Assembly: GCF_041734735.1 (NCBI RefSeq)
Contig: NC_134882.1
Span: 21,890,765-21,954,764, forward strand
Direction of reading: 5' to 3'
Length of the DNA stretch: 64,000 nt
DNA from: Babylonia areolata
Taxonomy: Eukaryota; Mollusca; Gastropoda; Neogastropoda; Buccinidae
Shown here one piece after another: positions 1 through 11,053 of this stretch; within the stretch, counting starts at the first letter, position 1; the number at the start of each line of letters is the position of its first letter. The notes under the pieces are model-generated. The model was not told where the DNA came from. It saw only the letters and a list, made by a program, of their open reading frames with translations, and made no database searches. The position numbers were made by a program, and so were the translations under genes.

Positions 1-407
1 TGTGTCAATTGATTCACCATCATTTTGCACTGCTTTAAGAAAACGAAACGTTTCATGATCAATATTTTTCTTCTGGGTGAAATATGTTTGAAGCGAATTT
101 TTTGCAACATCGTAACCGTCAGCTGCACCTTTCTGCTCTTCAGTGAAGCTGTCAAAAATATCGTACGCTTTGTCACTGATGTAGTGCAACAAAAAATCGA
201 GCTTTCTTGTGCTCGTTGTCGGTGATATCGAGACCACAAGGCATATTTTCGAATTTAGCAATCCATTTTGTCCGTCTTGTACCAACAGACTGTTCATCTT
301 TGAAGACTGAAAACTTCGAAAAGCTCGGTGGCGAAAACATGACTGTTGACAAAATAAACGGTCTTTCGATCCGATCGACAACATTTCAAGAAAATCTTCA
401 GATATAA
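1..407 (-). mobile_element. Ty3/Gypsy-like LTR retrotransposon fossil, gag N-terminal part
   Basis: Read on the minus strand, this stretch resembles the N-terminal half of a Ty3/Gypsy gag protein: a short lead, a helix-rich 'LLHYISDKAYDIFDSF' stretch, a 'YFTQKKNIDHETFRF' motif and a 'NDGESID' motif, in the usual gag order. It runs off the left edge of the window. It is a broken fossil with a few interruptions; no terminal repeats were identified. Family is assigned from motif order only. Confidence 0.5.
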
Positions 408-879
408 TACTTAGCTGACCAGGCACAGATGAATCGCACCCTCGTCTCCATTTTGTTGTGTTGTCGCTCGGACAAATAAGAAGATTAACACATCTCGTGT
501 GTAACGAAGAATGTGTTTAATTACTGAAAAATAAACAAACAAAAACGAGACTGTCAGGTGCTGTGACCCAGACCGTTGTTGTTCCTCTGGTGCCCTCTCT
601 ATTCTGTGAGCGTCAAGGAAGATAATTCTAATGACAGTAACTTTTGACACAACACTCAGGATAGGTTGGCCTACTTGTGAACGGTCCAGTCGAAGCGACC
701 AGCTCAACGTGTGTGTTGTACACATAGCAGGTTGTACGATCGTCAAATGTAGTTACTCTGTTTTTGAAGGCTTTCTACGATTGGTTGCACCAGGAAAAGT
801 TCGTTCCTCTGTCTAAAAATGTGTATGTGTTTGTGTGATAGATCAGCGCATGCGTTTTTACCTAACGACTTGACTTGAT
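408..879. other. gap between two Gypsy fragments, nothing recognised
   Basis: This lies between the two Gypsy-like fragments and may be LTR or untranslated element sequence. I could not find a matching terminal repeat in the window, and no ORF here resembles a known protein. Confidence 0.3.
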
Positions 880-2180
880 TCGAACCGTTGGTAATGCACT
901 ACTGTTGCTATTGTTGTTCAGATCTACAGATACCTCATCTTTCACGGCACCAAGTCCTGAAAATACATCTTTGTATTCCTGAAGGAATCTTACTTTGGTA
1001 GCTGGGTCATTTTCGACAGACTGGACGAGCTTGATTAGCTGTAGTTTCAGTGAGGCTTGTTGACCAAGGACATCTTATGAAGATGTGTCAGCAACGTGAA
1101 ATAGACCTTGGTATGTTTGTTCTTTATATATCATCTTGATTTAGATGCAACCAGCGATTTTCAGTAGTTGGCCTGTATTGCCAACAAGTCGATCTGAACA
1201 GGGTTTCAGGGGTGTGGATTTGTCATTTTCTTGTACATGGCTAAAGGAATTACATAAACTTGTGCGTCAATGTCATTTTGAATCTGACAGTATCACCTGT
1301 GTTGGTTGACAGGTTGGCATAGACTGTGTCTTGTTTGTCTTTTCCACTGGTTATTGTGTTGATGAACATATTTTCTCCCTCTTCATCGCTGCCGCCCTCC
1401 AAGGTGTGGAATGTTTTCTTTCTGTGTGGATTGTTCTGGTTTTGTCTTTTCTTTGCCATACACACTGAAGACCAGCGGTTGTACTTACGGCGGTGATGGC
1501 AAATTTTGCCCAAAGCAGGGCATTCTCTAGGTCGGTGTTTGCTTCCACAGTTTTTGAAGCTGGTAGTTTTGTTTTATGTCCAGTCTGGTGAATGTTTGGC
1601 AGAGAAAGGTTTTCCTTGTATTGGGGTTGTCGTCTTCAATTTGAAACGATATCGGCACCTGCTAATGTTTCTTCATTCTCCATTGTTTGTAACTACTGTT
1701 TTTTAGCTTCATGTGTGGTGGCTATTTCTATTGCAATGTCCAATGTAAGTATGTTATCTTGTATCAAAAGTTTTCTCGGATGTCTTGTGAGAGAATGCCT
1801 GAAACAATTTTTGCCATGCACCATTTCGGTCAGGTTTGTCATGTTTGCAGTCCTTGACAAGGTTTCTCAAATCTGTCACAAAGTTATCTAACGTTTCTCC
1901 ATTTTGCTGTTTTCTTTCTTGCAAAATATATCTTGTAAATACAATGTTCTTCTTTGTTGCTGAGCGTTCTTTAGATTTGTTTATTATTGCTGGAAAGTTT
2001 TGCTGTCTACAAACATGTTCCACGAATTAATAATGTTTCTTCCTGTTTCTCCAACCAATATATATATATGGACACAGAGATGTGCAGCTCTTTCTTCCTG
2101 ACTACAACGTGTAATGGGTCCTTTAACTTTCTCCACTCTTGGCAAAGGTTCGTAGCATTCCAGTTAATGCAAGGATTTTG
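880..2180 (-). mobile_element. Ty3/Gypsy-like fossil: gag, zinc knuckle, protease region, start of pol
   Basis: On the minus strand, from right to left, I see a gag start with 'NWNATNL...EWRKLKD' (about 2130-2160), a gag core with 'ERKQQNGETLDNFVTDLRNL' (about 1860-1920), a degraded CCHC-type knuckle (about 1440-1510), and a segment like the protease-to-RT linker with 'QEYKDVFSGLGAVKDE' (about 930-990). The order fits Ty3/Gypsy elements of invertebrates. The element is incomplete and broken in several places, and it ends near the start of reverse transcriptase. Age cannot be estimated without LTR pairs. Confidence 0.6.
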
Positions 2181-2459
2181 CTGAAAAAAAATTAAAACAA
2201 ACTAAAAGGCACAAAATATATGTCAATGATTTGCTGTAAAGGGATTGATTACATTTCACATCATTTGATTATTTTGATTGATGAATGACAAGTGACGAAC
2301 GTTGTTGACGGAGCTTGGTGAGTGATCAGAGTTTTTAAGCAAATTCAGCTTGAAACTGTAGATAACGTTCACATTCGCAAACTGCTGTTTGATTTCACTG
2401 ACCGATGCAGACGTTGTAAATTTGAAGTAGAAAAATTCGTTGGAGCATACTTCATCACA

Positions 2460-2845
2460 TGGGGAATCATGAGTTGGGCTGGGGGCAGTGGTTGGGCTGG
2501 AGGCAGTGGGTGGGCTGGAGGCAGTGGTTGGGATGGGGGCAGTGGTTGGGCTGGGGGCAGTGGTTGGGCTGGGGCAGTGGTTGGGCTGGAGGCAGTGGTT
2601 GGGATGGGGGCAGTGGTTGGGCGAGGCATGGGTGGGCTGGAGGCAGTGGTTGGTGGGGCATGGTTGGCTGGGGCAGTGTTGGCTGGAGGCAGTGGTTGGC
2701 TGGGGCAGTGGTTGGGCTGGAGGCAGTGGGTGCTGGGGGCAGTGGTTGGGATGGGGGCTGGGTGGCTGGGGCAGTGGTTGGGCTGGAGGCAGTGGGTGGG
2801 CTGGAGGCAGTGGTTGGGATGGGGGCAGTGGTTGGGCAGAAATCT
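2460..2845. repeat. GC-rich minisatellite, ~18-19 bp unit
   Basis: About 20 copies of a unit close to GGCTGGAGGCAGTGGTTGG, with single-base length variation between units (GGGG versus GGGGG). Several overlapping frames stay open across it (Gly/Trp/Ala-rich on +, Pro/Gln-rich on -), which is expected from the repeat and not evidence of coding. Frequent G-runs of 3-5 make it a G-quadruplex candidate. Confidence 0.95.
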
Positions 2846-3039
2846 ACAAAGCCGGCGGTCCAGTGGTGCTGTCGAAACTCATCATGTGTGTTCACGTTCG
2901 ATGAATAATTATCAATAGAGAGAGAGAGAGAGAGTAACAAAAAAAAAGAATACACTGTGCGGTTCCAGACATTCTGGAAGCAGGTAAACAATATGGAACA
3001 AAGGATGCATCCTAAATACACAAAAAACAAGATGAAGGG

Positions 3040-3378
3040 CAATTTTCAAGTATACAGAAACCACCACGGGATTTCTCTCCGATTGACAGCCGGAAATTTT
3101 CTTGCTGGAATCCTGTTGAATCACCTATCGTTCACACCGTGGAGGAACGCTGCCAGTGACGCAGTCCGGATTCCAAAAATTTCGTGGAACTATCAACATG
3201 ATCTTCACAGCACGTCAGCTCCAGGATAAGAGTCTGGAGCAAAACCAAGAACGTTTTACAACTTTGTTGATCTCCAAAAAGGTCTTCAGTGCTGTCAGTC
3301 CAAGGAGCCTGGGGAAGATCATGTCAAAGTTCGGCTGCCCAGAAAAATTCGTTCACATGGTGTTCCAGTTTCACGATG
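3040..3378 (+). mobile_element. LINE reverse transcriptase fragment
   Basis: The + strand carries non-LTR reverse transcriptase motifs in order. They are an 'NHHGISL..TAGNFLAGILLNHL' block (about 3058-3120, corresponding to the usual NYRGISLLSIAGK), 'TQSGFQKFRGTINMIFTARQ' (3159-3218), and 'LGKIMSKFGCPEKFV' then 'FQFHDG' (3309-3378). A frame change lies between the first two blocks (near 3150) and the fingers are incomplete, so this is a dead fragment. It stops abruptly at a (CA)n tract. The clade is not assigned. Confidence 0.8.
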
Positions 3379-3381
3379 GCA

Positions 3382-3449
<68 letters not shown>
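3379..3449. repeat. (CA)n microsatellite
   Basis: About 35 uninterrupted CA units that directly truncate the LINE RT fragment. Confidence 0.98.
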
Positions 3450-3451
<2 letters not shown>

Positions 3452-3719
3452 ACACTTCCCATTCTATGTACTCTATTCATTTTAAGGTCTAACTAATTCC
3501 TATGCTTTTAAGCTGATAATTAATAGTATCCATATACATGATTCCTTGTATTATTGAACATAATTATTATTTTCTGGGTGAGGTTTCCCTAATTAGGTGT
3601 CTGTCTGATGACTGATTCATATGCGCTGCTTCGTATTTGCTAAGTTACATTGTCAGTGCTGCAGTATGATATGTTCGAGAATTTAAGGAAAAAAATCCCC
3701 AAGAATTGTAGATTTATTT

Positions 3720-3847
3720 CGTCCACACCCACACACCCACCCACACACACACTCACACACGCGCGCACGCGCACGCATGCACGCACACGCACACACACAC
3801 ACACACACACACATCATGTATTAACATTTCGTCCATTAATCAGAATA

Positions 3848-3915
<68 letters not shown>
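3720..3915. repeat. compound (CA)n microsatellite
   Basis: Two (CA)n-rich tracts (about 3726-3812 with CG interruptions, and 3850-3915) are separated by a 37-bp unique piece. That piece reappears at about 5125-5161 inside a LINE fragment, so the unique insert is LINE-derived. Confidence 0.95.
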
Positions 3916-3929
3916 TTTTTATTGTGTTT

Positions 3930-4640
3930 TTTTAATTTTTTATATTACATGCACAAGTAGCCTTCATTTGGAAAACACACAACAAAACATCGACAACTGA
4001 AAACAACATAGTAAATGAGAGGGGGGAAATGAGAGAGAGAGGCCTATCATTTAAATTCATTTTCCATTCTTTGCCTTTTTTTTCTATGGAGTGAAAAACA
4101 AAAATGGTGTGTCCTATGGTTACATATATCCAAACGCAGGAAATGTTAGAACATTCCGATGGACTGCATCATTGATATATAACTTTGACATGGCTAATAA
4201 GGGATAATGTCACACAACAAAAACATACTCAAAGAGAAAACAAACAAACAAACAGGTAACGAGAAATATCACCTGCATCGTGTCTAAAAGTACACATACT
4301 CGAACTTATACAAGAGGATATCAATATCTAACTGAACGTGTATCTGATCTAAGCCAAGCATATTGCTGTATTTGGTGGAATCGCAAAGATAAGCATGTAT
4401 TCTTCACTTCTTCTTCTTTGTTTTTTTTGTTGTTTTTTTTTGTTTTTTGTTTTGTTTTGTTTTTTCTCATGAAATTGACTCAAAATGTGCTTTGTAATGG
4501 TGCCATTTAAAGGTAAAATCTTTGTACAGCATGTTTCTTTTTGCAGTGTATTCTTCAGTTTGGTATCTCATTTTAAAATATTTTCTAAAAAACTGAAAAC
4601 AGAGGATACGTACTTTCAACTTTGCATTTGTACAAAAAGA
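3930..4640. other. unannotated AT-rich stretch
   Basis: No gene, RNA or recognisable element. It contains T-rich and G/T-rich simple sequence around 4405-4465 and a short GA tract near 4030. Confidence 0.4.
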
Positions 4641-5215
4641 ACTTTGCAGATATTATTATGTAGATGAGAACGTCATCTCTTTTGAACTTACAGTTCGAGC
4701 ATAATAACATAAATTCTTTTGACAATACAAAGTTATGTGTGTTCGTGCAATTGTCATTTATAATGTTCTATATCTTTCCAGAAGGCAGACGTTACATTGC
4801 ATGTGAAGAACAAGTGGCTGATGGTTTCCTTTTCGGTTTTACAAAATGTACATCTTTTGTTGTTGTTGTTTTCAACGATACTCATTTTTTCAAGAATTAT
4901 ATTTGTTGCCAGTATTTTATGAACTGTTCTTAATTGAAACCATTTCAGTTTACTTTCTTTTATATTTTATATTGTCTCAAATATATTTTCCCACTTAACA
5001 TTGGTTATTTCATTGTTCCATTTTTCACAGCAATTCGGTTGTTTGTTATTTGCAATAAGAGTGTCATAATCAAGTTTTGACCCTTTCCTACACTCCGGAT
5101 TATGGAGCTCTTTGTATTTCAAACATCATGTATTAACATTTCGTCCATTAATCAGAATATTTCCCCATATCATGCGGTGTAAATGTTTAATGCCTTGTCA
5201 CAGTGTCTCAATCAC
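4640..5215 (-). mobile_element. LINE C-terminal fragment with zf-RVT-like motif
   Basis: On the minus strand the sequence translates, with frame changes, to the C-terminal part of a LINE ORF2: 'KWENIFETIYKI', then 'LKWFQLRTVHKILATN', then 'CTFCKTEKETISHLFFTC' followed by 'FW'. The spaced Cys-x2-Cys...His...Cys block is the zinc-binding region often found after reverse transcriptase. At least two stops or frame changes interrupt it. No RT catalytic core is present here. Confidence 0.7.
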
Positions 5216-5327
5216 ATCATTGAATCCGGTTTGTGTTTATCGGCTCAGGCCTATGGCGAACTTTTATGTCACCGGTATGCCACATTTTCGTTACTTATTT
5301 CTTACTGTTGTTGCTGTTATAAGTTCA

Positions 5328-5330
<3 letters not shown>

Positions 5331-5368
<38 letters not shown>
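5331..5368. repeat. (GT)n microsatellite
   Basis: Perfect GT dinucleotide tract. Confidence 0.97.
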
Positions 5369-5371
<3 letters not shown>

Positions 5372-5620
5372 TGCCCTCGCATGAGTGTGTAGGGGTGGGG
5401 GTGGGAAAAAGGAGGTGATGGCTACGTTTTACAGTTTCGTGATTTTCAGTGTTGAAAAGGTTCATAAAAGAACGATGCCGTCACAGTTTTCAATATTGCC
5501 GTATCGCCAACTTTTAATTGGCACGTTGTTTCAAAAGTAAGTCGTTTTCCCTTCCACAGTGCAACGTATCTACTCAAGGCTTATAACAAAACAAACAACA
5601 TATGCCCATCAAAAGCAAAA

Positions 5621-5621
<1 letters not shown>

Positions 5622-5666
<45 letters not shown>
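5622..5666. repeat. (CA)n microsatellite
   Basis: Perfect CA dinucleotide tract. Confidence 0.97.
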
Positions 5667-5766
5667 GTAAAAGAACAAGAAAGAAAAAGAACTCCTGCTT
5701 CCTAGACTGCAAAATATTTGGAAAAAATTGTTTGACATTATTTTCGACAAGAAGCAAAGCATGTTA

Positions 5767-5773
<7 letters not shown>

Positions 5774-5809
<36 letters not shown>

Positions 5810-5836
5810 CGTGCGTGTGTGTGTGTGTGTGTGTGT
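5774..5836. repeat. (GT)n microsatellite
   Basis: GT tract with a short GTGC interruption, immediately beyond the 3' end of the minus-strand I-clade LINE. Confidence 0.95.
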
Positions 5837-5852
5837 TCGTTCTTTAGTTTAG

Positions 5853-5881
5853 CGTCTTTTCACTATCAGTGATATTAGACG
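5853..5881. other. 3'-terminal hairpin of the I-clade LINE
   Basis: CGTCT...AGACG and CACT...AGTG pair around a 3-nt loop. A variant of the same hairpin occurs at 29110-29138, so it is a shared element feature and possibly the RT recognition structure (inference). Confidence 0.55.
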
Positions 5882-5887
5882 TTAAAA

Positions 5888-5941
5888 AAAGGGGGGGGGG
5901 GGGGGGGCATGGGGGTGGTGGGGGGGGGGGGGGGGGGGGGG
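5888..5941. repeat. poly(G) tract
   Basis: Almost pure G run broken only by CAT and T interruptions. It lies inside the 3' UTR of the minus-strand LINE, where it reads as poly(C). Likely unstable in sequencing, so its length here is uncertain. Confidence 0.95.
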
Positions 5942-7680
5942 TCAGGGAAGAGGAAAACAGAAAAAAGGTAAACTAGAAAACTACTGTAAAATGCATAACT
6001 AACATGCAATTACATTAATTTTTAACAGTAACAATTCAATAATAATAATGATAATAAGCAGAAACCATTAACACAATTCTGAAGTGCATTAAAGGAATGT
6101 AGAAATAGGGCTATGATCTAATGCCTGTGAAAGTTCGACCATAAGAACCTCGTCAAAAATCATCTGCAGAATTATTATTCTCTTTGAAATACTTGGGCAA
6201 GAAGGTACGTAACTGCTGACAGTGAAACAAACAATGATACAAGCTGAACTGCTTACCACAGATGCATGTAATATTTTTTACTATACTTTATCTTCAGCGC
6301 ATCAAGTTTTATACGGAAGAAAGTAGAGGTTATTAATCTTGTATAGCAAGCTGATGGATTCGGTATCTTTTCTTTAATAATATTCTCGGGGAATGATGTT
6401 CCTTTATGTTTTAAAAACTTTAACTTCCATTGGTTATGAAATCGACCCCATGCTGATTTTTCTAACAAAGTGCATGCCTCTTTTACGGAAAGACGGACAT
6501 GTATTTTTGTCGATTTTTCTGAATCTTGTGCTCCTCTTTTAGCTGCTTTATCGGCAGTTTCATTGCCATCAATGCCCACATGAGAAGGTACCCAACAAAA
6601 ACTGACCTCAGTCCCTTTAATTCTTAAACAATGTACCAAATGATTTGCCTCAATAACTAAGTCAGGTCTTGTTTCAAGGCTGAATAATTCTAGAGCATAA
6701 AGTACTGATTTGGAATCAACAAAGAATGCTATTTTCGAGAAAACTATTTGATGGCTCACTCAGTAGTTCAGAGCTTGTATAATAGCAATTAGCTCAGCTG
6801 TGAATATGGAAAGATGCTTTCCAATGAAGTAAGATTTTTCAACTTTAAAGGCAGGAATATAGAAAGCCGCACCAGCATTTTTGTCATCAAGAACAGATCC
6901 ATCTGTAAATATATGGAGATGATTCTGATATTTTTCTGTTATATGAATTCTGGCAGTACTTGTCGTGATATTGATGTTTTCTTCCTTTTTTGTTTCAGAA
7001 TAAGTGATATCAAAATCCACTTTCAACATTTCCCCAAAAAGGAACAGGAGAATGATGTGGTTTTGCAGCTAACTCTTTCATGTTAACATCACATTCTTTT
7101 AACAGATTTGAAATGTAAGTTGCCACTGTTTCTTGTGATGAAATGGCTTTAGCTCTTTTAGGAAAATCAATGTCAGATCTTACTGTCAGTTCATCAGCAA
7201 TGAATTTTTTTGTCATTGAAGTGTATCTCACAGCGAATTTTGCTGTTGCTAACTCACGATGTTCATTTAAGGGAAGAATTCCGGCTGTTTTGTATGTTTC
7301 CTGATTGGATGCATGAGAGGGCACTCCGAGGGCAATTTTGATGGCCTTACAGTCTACACTTTGAATCTTTTGTAATAGATATTTAGGTGCACTGAAAAAT
7401 ATTTCTTGTGCATAGGTTATCTTAGATCTTACAAGGGCCATGGCAAGATGAATCAATGTTTTTGTATCCATTCCCCAGGGTAAGCGGCTTATAATTTTCA
7501 TAAAATTGATACTTTTCCTTGCCTTTGTTAAGATGTAATCAAAGTGAATGTTCCATGTCAGCTTTGAAGTAAGATAAACACCTAAAAACTTCACCACCTG
7601 TTTATAATCAATGACGTCACCAAGTAATTTAAAAATGGGTATGCTAGAATGGTTACCACCTGAATTAAACAACATCATAC

Positions 7681-7697
7681 ATGTGTGTGTGTGTGTG

Positions 7698-7745
<48 letters not shown>
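7681..7745. repeat. (GT)n microsatellite
   Basis: GT tract with one GTGC interruption that cuts the LINE ORF on its 5' side. Confidence 0.97.
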
Positions 7746-7746
<1 letters not shown>

Positions 7747-7791
7747 TCTTTCTCACGTTGCATTCACGTTCATTCTCACACATTCTTCATA

Positions 7792-7914
7792 CAAGGCCTG
7801 ACTAAGCGCGTTGGGTTACGCTGCTGGTCAGGCATCTGCTTGGCAGATGTGGTGTAGCGTATATGGCTTTGTCCGAACGCAGTGACGCCTCCTTGAGCTA
7901 CTGAAACTGAAACT
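7792..7914 (+). mobile_element. SINE-A body, head missing
   Basis: Matches the body of the full SINE at 50012-50219 (GGTCAGGCATCTGCTTGGCA, GTCCGAACGCAGTGACGCC, CTGAAACTGAAACT). The tRNA-Tyr-like head is absent, so this is a 5'-truncated copy. Confidence 0.85.
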
Positions 7915-7979
7915 CTTCATACCTGAGACGTAACCTATCTCCCGGCTTTGCAGAACCCCCTCCCAAGATACTTCCATCA

Positions 7980-8075
7980 GACACCTATAGACTCCCCCCC
8001 CCCCACGCCCCCCCCCCCCGCCCCCCCTACACACACACATACATGACACACCGTGATACACACACACACACACAC
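7980..8075. repeat. C-rich and (CA)n simple sequence
   Basis: Poly(C) runs interrupted by CACG and GCCC, followed by short CA tracts. Confidence 0.9.
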
Positions 8076-8279
8076 TCCATAAATGTCTTTTGTTTATATG
8101 GGGACACGTGCCTGCATGTGAGCTGGACACGCAGTCATGTGCACTAACATATTTATTAGTGAAATGAAAAGATCAATCTGATTTCATCGTGTTACCTTCT
8201 GTTATTCAGCAACAAATCCTGACAAGCTATTGTCGAATTGATGATGCATTTGCTAAATGAAGAGAATTGACAAGAGTTC

Positions 8280-8690
8280 CATCCATGATTAAAGGGAAGA
8301 AGGCTAAGAGGGGATTTAATAGAAATATACAAAATGTTAAATTGCTATAATGAAGTCAATGTGAATAATGTTTTTAGAATGTCAGATTATGAGAATAGAA
8401 GACATTCAATGATGAAAATTTGTAAAGAGCACTGTAATACTAACCTAAGGAAATATTCATTAGCTAATAGAATTGCACATAATTATATGGAATGCACTAC
8501 CATTGGAAACTAAACTTGCACAAAATACTAATGTGTTCAAAAATCTCCTTTACATGAACATCAATTTAAAAGAAAAATTTACTGACTTTGATGAGTGATT
8601 TACAGAACATGTAAAAGTAAACATATATGTATCCCACAAATAAAAGACCGATATTGAAGGGGACATAAAAAAGGCCGTGAGGCCTAGGCA
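8280..8690 (+). mobile_element. CR1 LINE 3' terminus, inverted relative to its neighbour
   Basis: The + strand encodes the CR1 C-terminal signature 'RRLRGDLIEIYKML' then 'RRHSMMKICKEH' then 'LRKYSLANRIAHNYME'. After that it loses the frame and passes to a short 3' UTR ending in CTA repeats (~8700-8740). The minus-strand CR1 at 8975-11900 ends just before the residues that begin here, so both may come from one insertion with an inverted 3' end. Confidence 0.8.
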
Positions 8691-8822
8691 GTCAAATGCC
8701 AGTCCCCACACTACTACTACTGCTACTACTACTACTACTGTGGAGAGCGAGTAAATTGATCAAAGTCCAGCATGTTGTTTTTGAGTGTGTGTGTGTAGGG
8801 GAGCAGAAGGAGGAGGGGCAGG

Positions 8823-8828
<6 letters not shown>

Positions 8829-8899
<71 letters not shown>

Positions 8900-8900
8900 C
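8829..8900. repeat. (CA)n(TA)n compound microsatellite
   Basis: CA tract running into a TA tract, between the two oppositely oriented CR1 parts. Confidence 0.97.
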
Positions 8901-10147
8901 GGTTCCGTAAAATACATACATGTTTTGTGTGTAACGAATGTTCAACTTTCGTGGTTTTATCTCTTGTGCGTCAATTTCCATAAGAATATTTCTTATTTAA
9001 TGAATGCAGATTTAAGTATATAAGTCTCTGTTGATAGCTCATAGATTTGCATTCTTTTAATATCTTAGTTGCTCTTCTTTGTACCCTTTCTATAGCTATA
9101 GATTGTCTCTTGAGGTATGGGTGCCACACAATATTACCATATTCCACTTGTGACCTAACTAATGCTTTATACAGTTTAAGAAATATATCTTTATCTAAAT
9201 AGGTAAATGTTCTCTTAATTATCCCTATCATTTGGTTGGCTTTATTTATTATATTCTGTATATGTATGTCAAAAGATAGTTTATTATCAAAATTTATGCC
9301 AAGGTCTTTCTCACTTTGACATTTTTCAGTGTCCTGTGTGGTGTCTTCTATTTTCTTCCCATGTGCATTACTTTGCACTTTGATACGTTAAAATATAGAT
9401 TCCATCTATCAGTCCAGTCTTGTAACTTATATAAGTCCTTTTGTAGTGTAGTATTATTTTGCGCATTGCCATAAATTTTATTATCATCAGCAAATATTTT
9501 GCATTTGCTTTCTTTACTTTCAGGAAGGTCATTTATGTATATTGTAAATAGCACTGGGCCAAGTATGCTACCTTGTGGTATACCACTAACATTTTCATTT
9601 GTTGACATTTTTTCTCCAATTCTAACTACCTGTGTTCTTTCTGACAAGAAGTTTTCTGTCCAGTTTAGTATACTTCCAGTAATACCGTATGAAGCTAATT
9701 TTAATAAAAGTCTTTGATGTGGTACCGAGTCAAATGCCTTTCTAAAGTCTAAATAAATTATGTCTACAGGTTTACCCATATCTATCATTTTTATGAGATC
9801 TTCAATTACTTCTAAGAGCTGTGTTGTACACTTTCTTCTCTTTCTAAAACCATGTTGACAGTCTACATACAGATTGTTTGTTGTCATGTGTGATACTATT
9901 GCATCCCTGATAAAGGACTCCAAAATCTTACACACAATACAAGTCAAGCTCACTGGTCTGTAGTTTCCTGGTTCATGTTTTGACCCTTTTTATATATAGC
10001 TGTTACCTCAGCCATTAAATTTTCCAATATTTCGGTAGGGAAGCAGATTCGAGTGATTTATTATAAATCATACTCAAAGGAAGAGTTAACTCTCTGCTCA
10101 ATTCCTTTGATATTCTTGAGGGTATTTTGTCTGGTCCTTGTGCTTTG

Positions 10148-10500
10148 TAGGGGTCTTTGATGTGGTACCGAGTCAAATGCCTTTCTAAAGTCTAAATAGA
10201 TTCCATCTATCAGTCCAGTCTTGTAACTTATATAAGTCCTTTTGTAGTGTAGTATTATTTTGCGCATTGCCATAAATTTTATTATCATCAGCAAATATTT
10301 TGCATTTGCTTTCTTTACTTTCAGGAAGGTCATTTATGTATATTGTAAATAGCACTGGGCCAAGTATGCTACCTTGTGGTATACCACTAACAACATTTTC
10401 ATTTGTTGACATTTTTTCTCCAATTCTAACTACCTGTGTTCTTTCTGACAAGAAGTTTTCTGTCCAGTTCAGTATACTTCCAGTAATACCGTATGAAGCT
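10148..10500. repeat. internal duplication of CR1 RT sequence
   Basis: 10200-10499 is a near-identical copy of 9399-9697, and 10148-10198 copies 9709-9760, but the two blocks are joined in a new order. The copy keeps three bases (AAC near 10391) that the other copy lacks, giving 'NVVSGIPQG' versus 'NVSGIPQG'. Confidence 0.9.
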
Positions 10501-10983
10501 ATGCAACTTTTTTTCCTACTGCCAATGGAGTGACTCTTAAGTCACAAATATTAACGTTTCCTGACCTGGAGCTTTCTCCAAGGTCGGGTAAATTTGTCAA
10601 GGTCTCTTTAGTATGCACACTTGCAAAGAATTTATTAAGTGTTTCTGCTTTTTCTAGATCGTTTTCTGCTAAGCTTCCTTCTTTTTTTTAGTACCCCTAT
10701 TCCTGTACTAATTTTCTTTTTTTATTGCACATATTTCCAAAATATTTTAGGACTTTGCTTACATTTTTTGGCTAAATTTCTTTCATAATCTTTTTTTTTT
10801 TTTTTTTTTTTTTTAATGATTTTGCAGCATTTATTCCTTTCTTTGATGTAGCATAGATAGGAGTGACCTGACTTAGTTCTTAAGAAACGTTTATACAATT
10901 TATATTTCTTTCTGATGATTCTCATTATTTTATTGTTCATCCATGAGGGTTTGATTTTTTTCTCCTGTCTACTTGACACTTTT

Positions 10984-10987
<4 letters not shown>

Positions 10988-11049
<62 letters not shown>
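10988..11049. repeat. (TA)n microsatellite
   Basis: About 30 TA units within the CR1 element. Confidence 0.97.

Positions 11050-11053
<4 letters not shown>

Larger units (their letters stand above)
5842..7680 (-). mobile_element. I-clade (I/Nimb-like) LINE, RT thumb plus RNase H, 5'-truncated
   Basis: The minus strand encodes the 3' half of an ORF2: the end of RT ('LGVYLTSKLTWNIHFDYIL' near 7540-7590), a conserved thumb region, then an RNase H domain with all four acidic positions visible: D in 'FTDGS' (~6900), E in 'TAEL' (~6800), D in 'VDSKS' (~6715) and D in 'GNETAD' (~6560). The RNase H domain after RT places it in the I superfamily. There is a frame change near 7020, and an in-frame TGA near 6760 between 'QALNY' and 'VSHQ', where relatives usually have Trp. 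The 5' side is cut by a (GT)n tract. The 3' UTR (6252-5842) ends with a 29-nt hairpin. Confidence 0.85.

Noticed and set aside
411-746. 111-codon minus ORF between the Gypsy fragments
   Set aside because: No recognisable domain; probably untranslated element sequence.
2322-3042. Gly/Trp-rich and Pro/Gln-rich ORFs over the GC-rich array
   Set aside because: Overlapping frames of a minisatellite on both strands.
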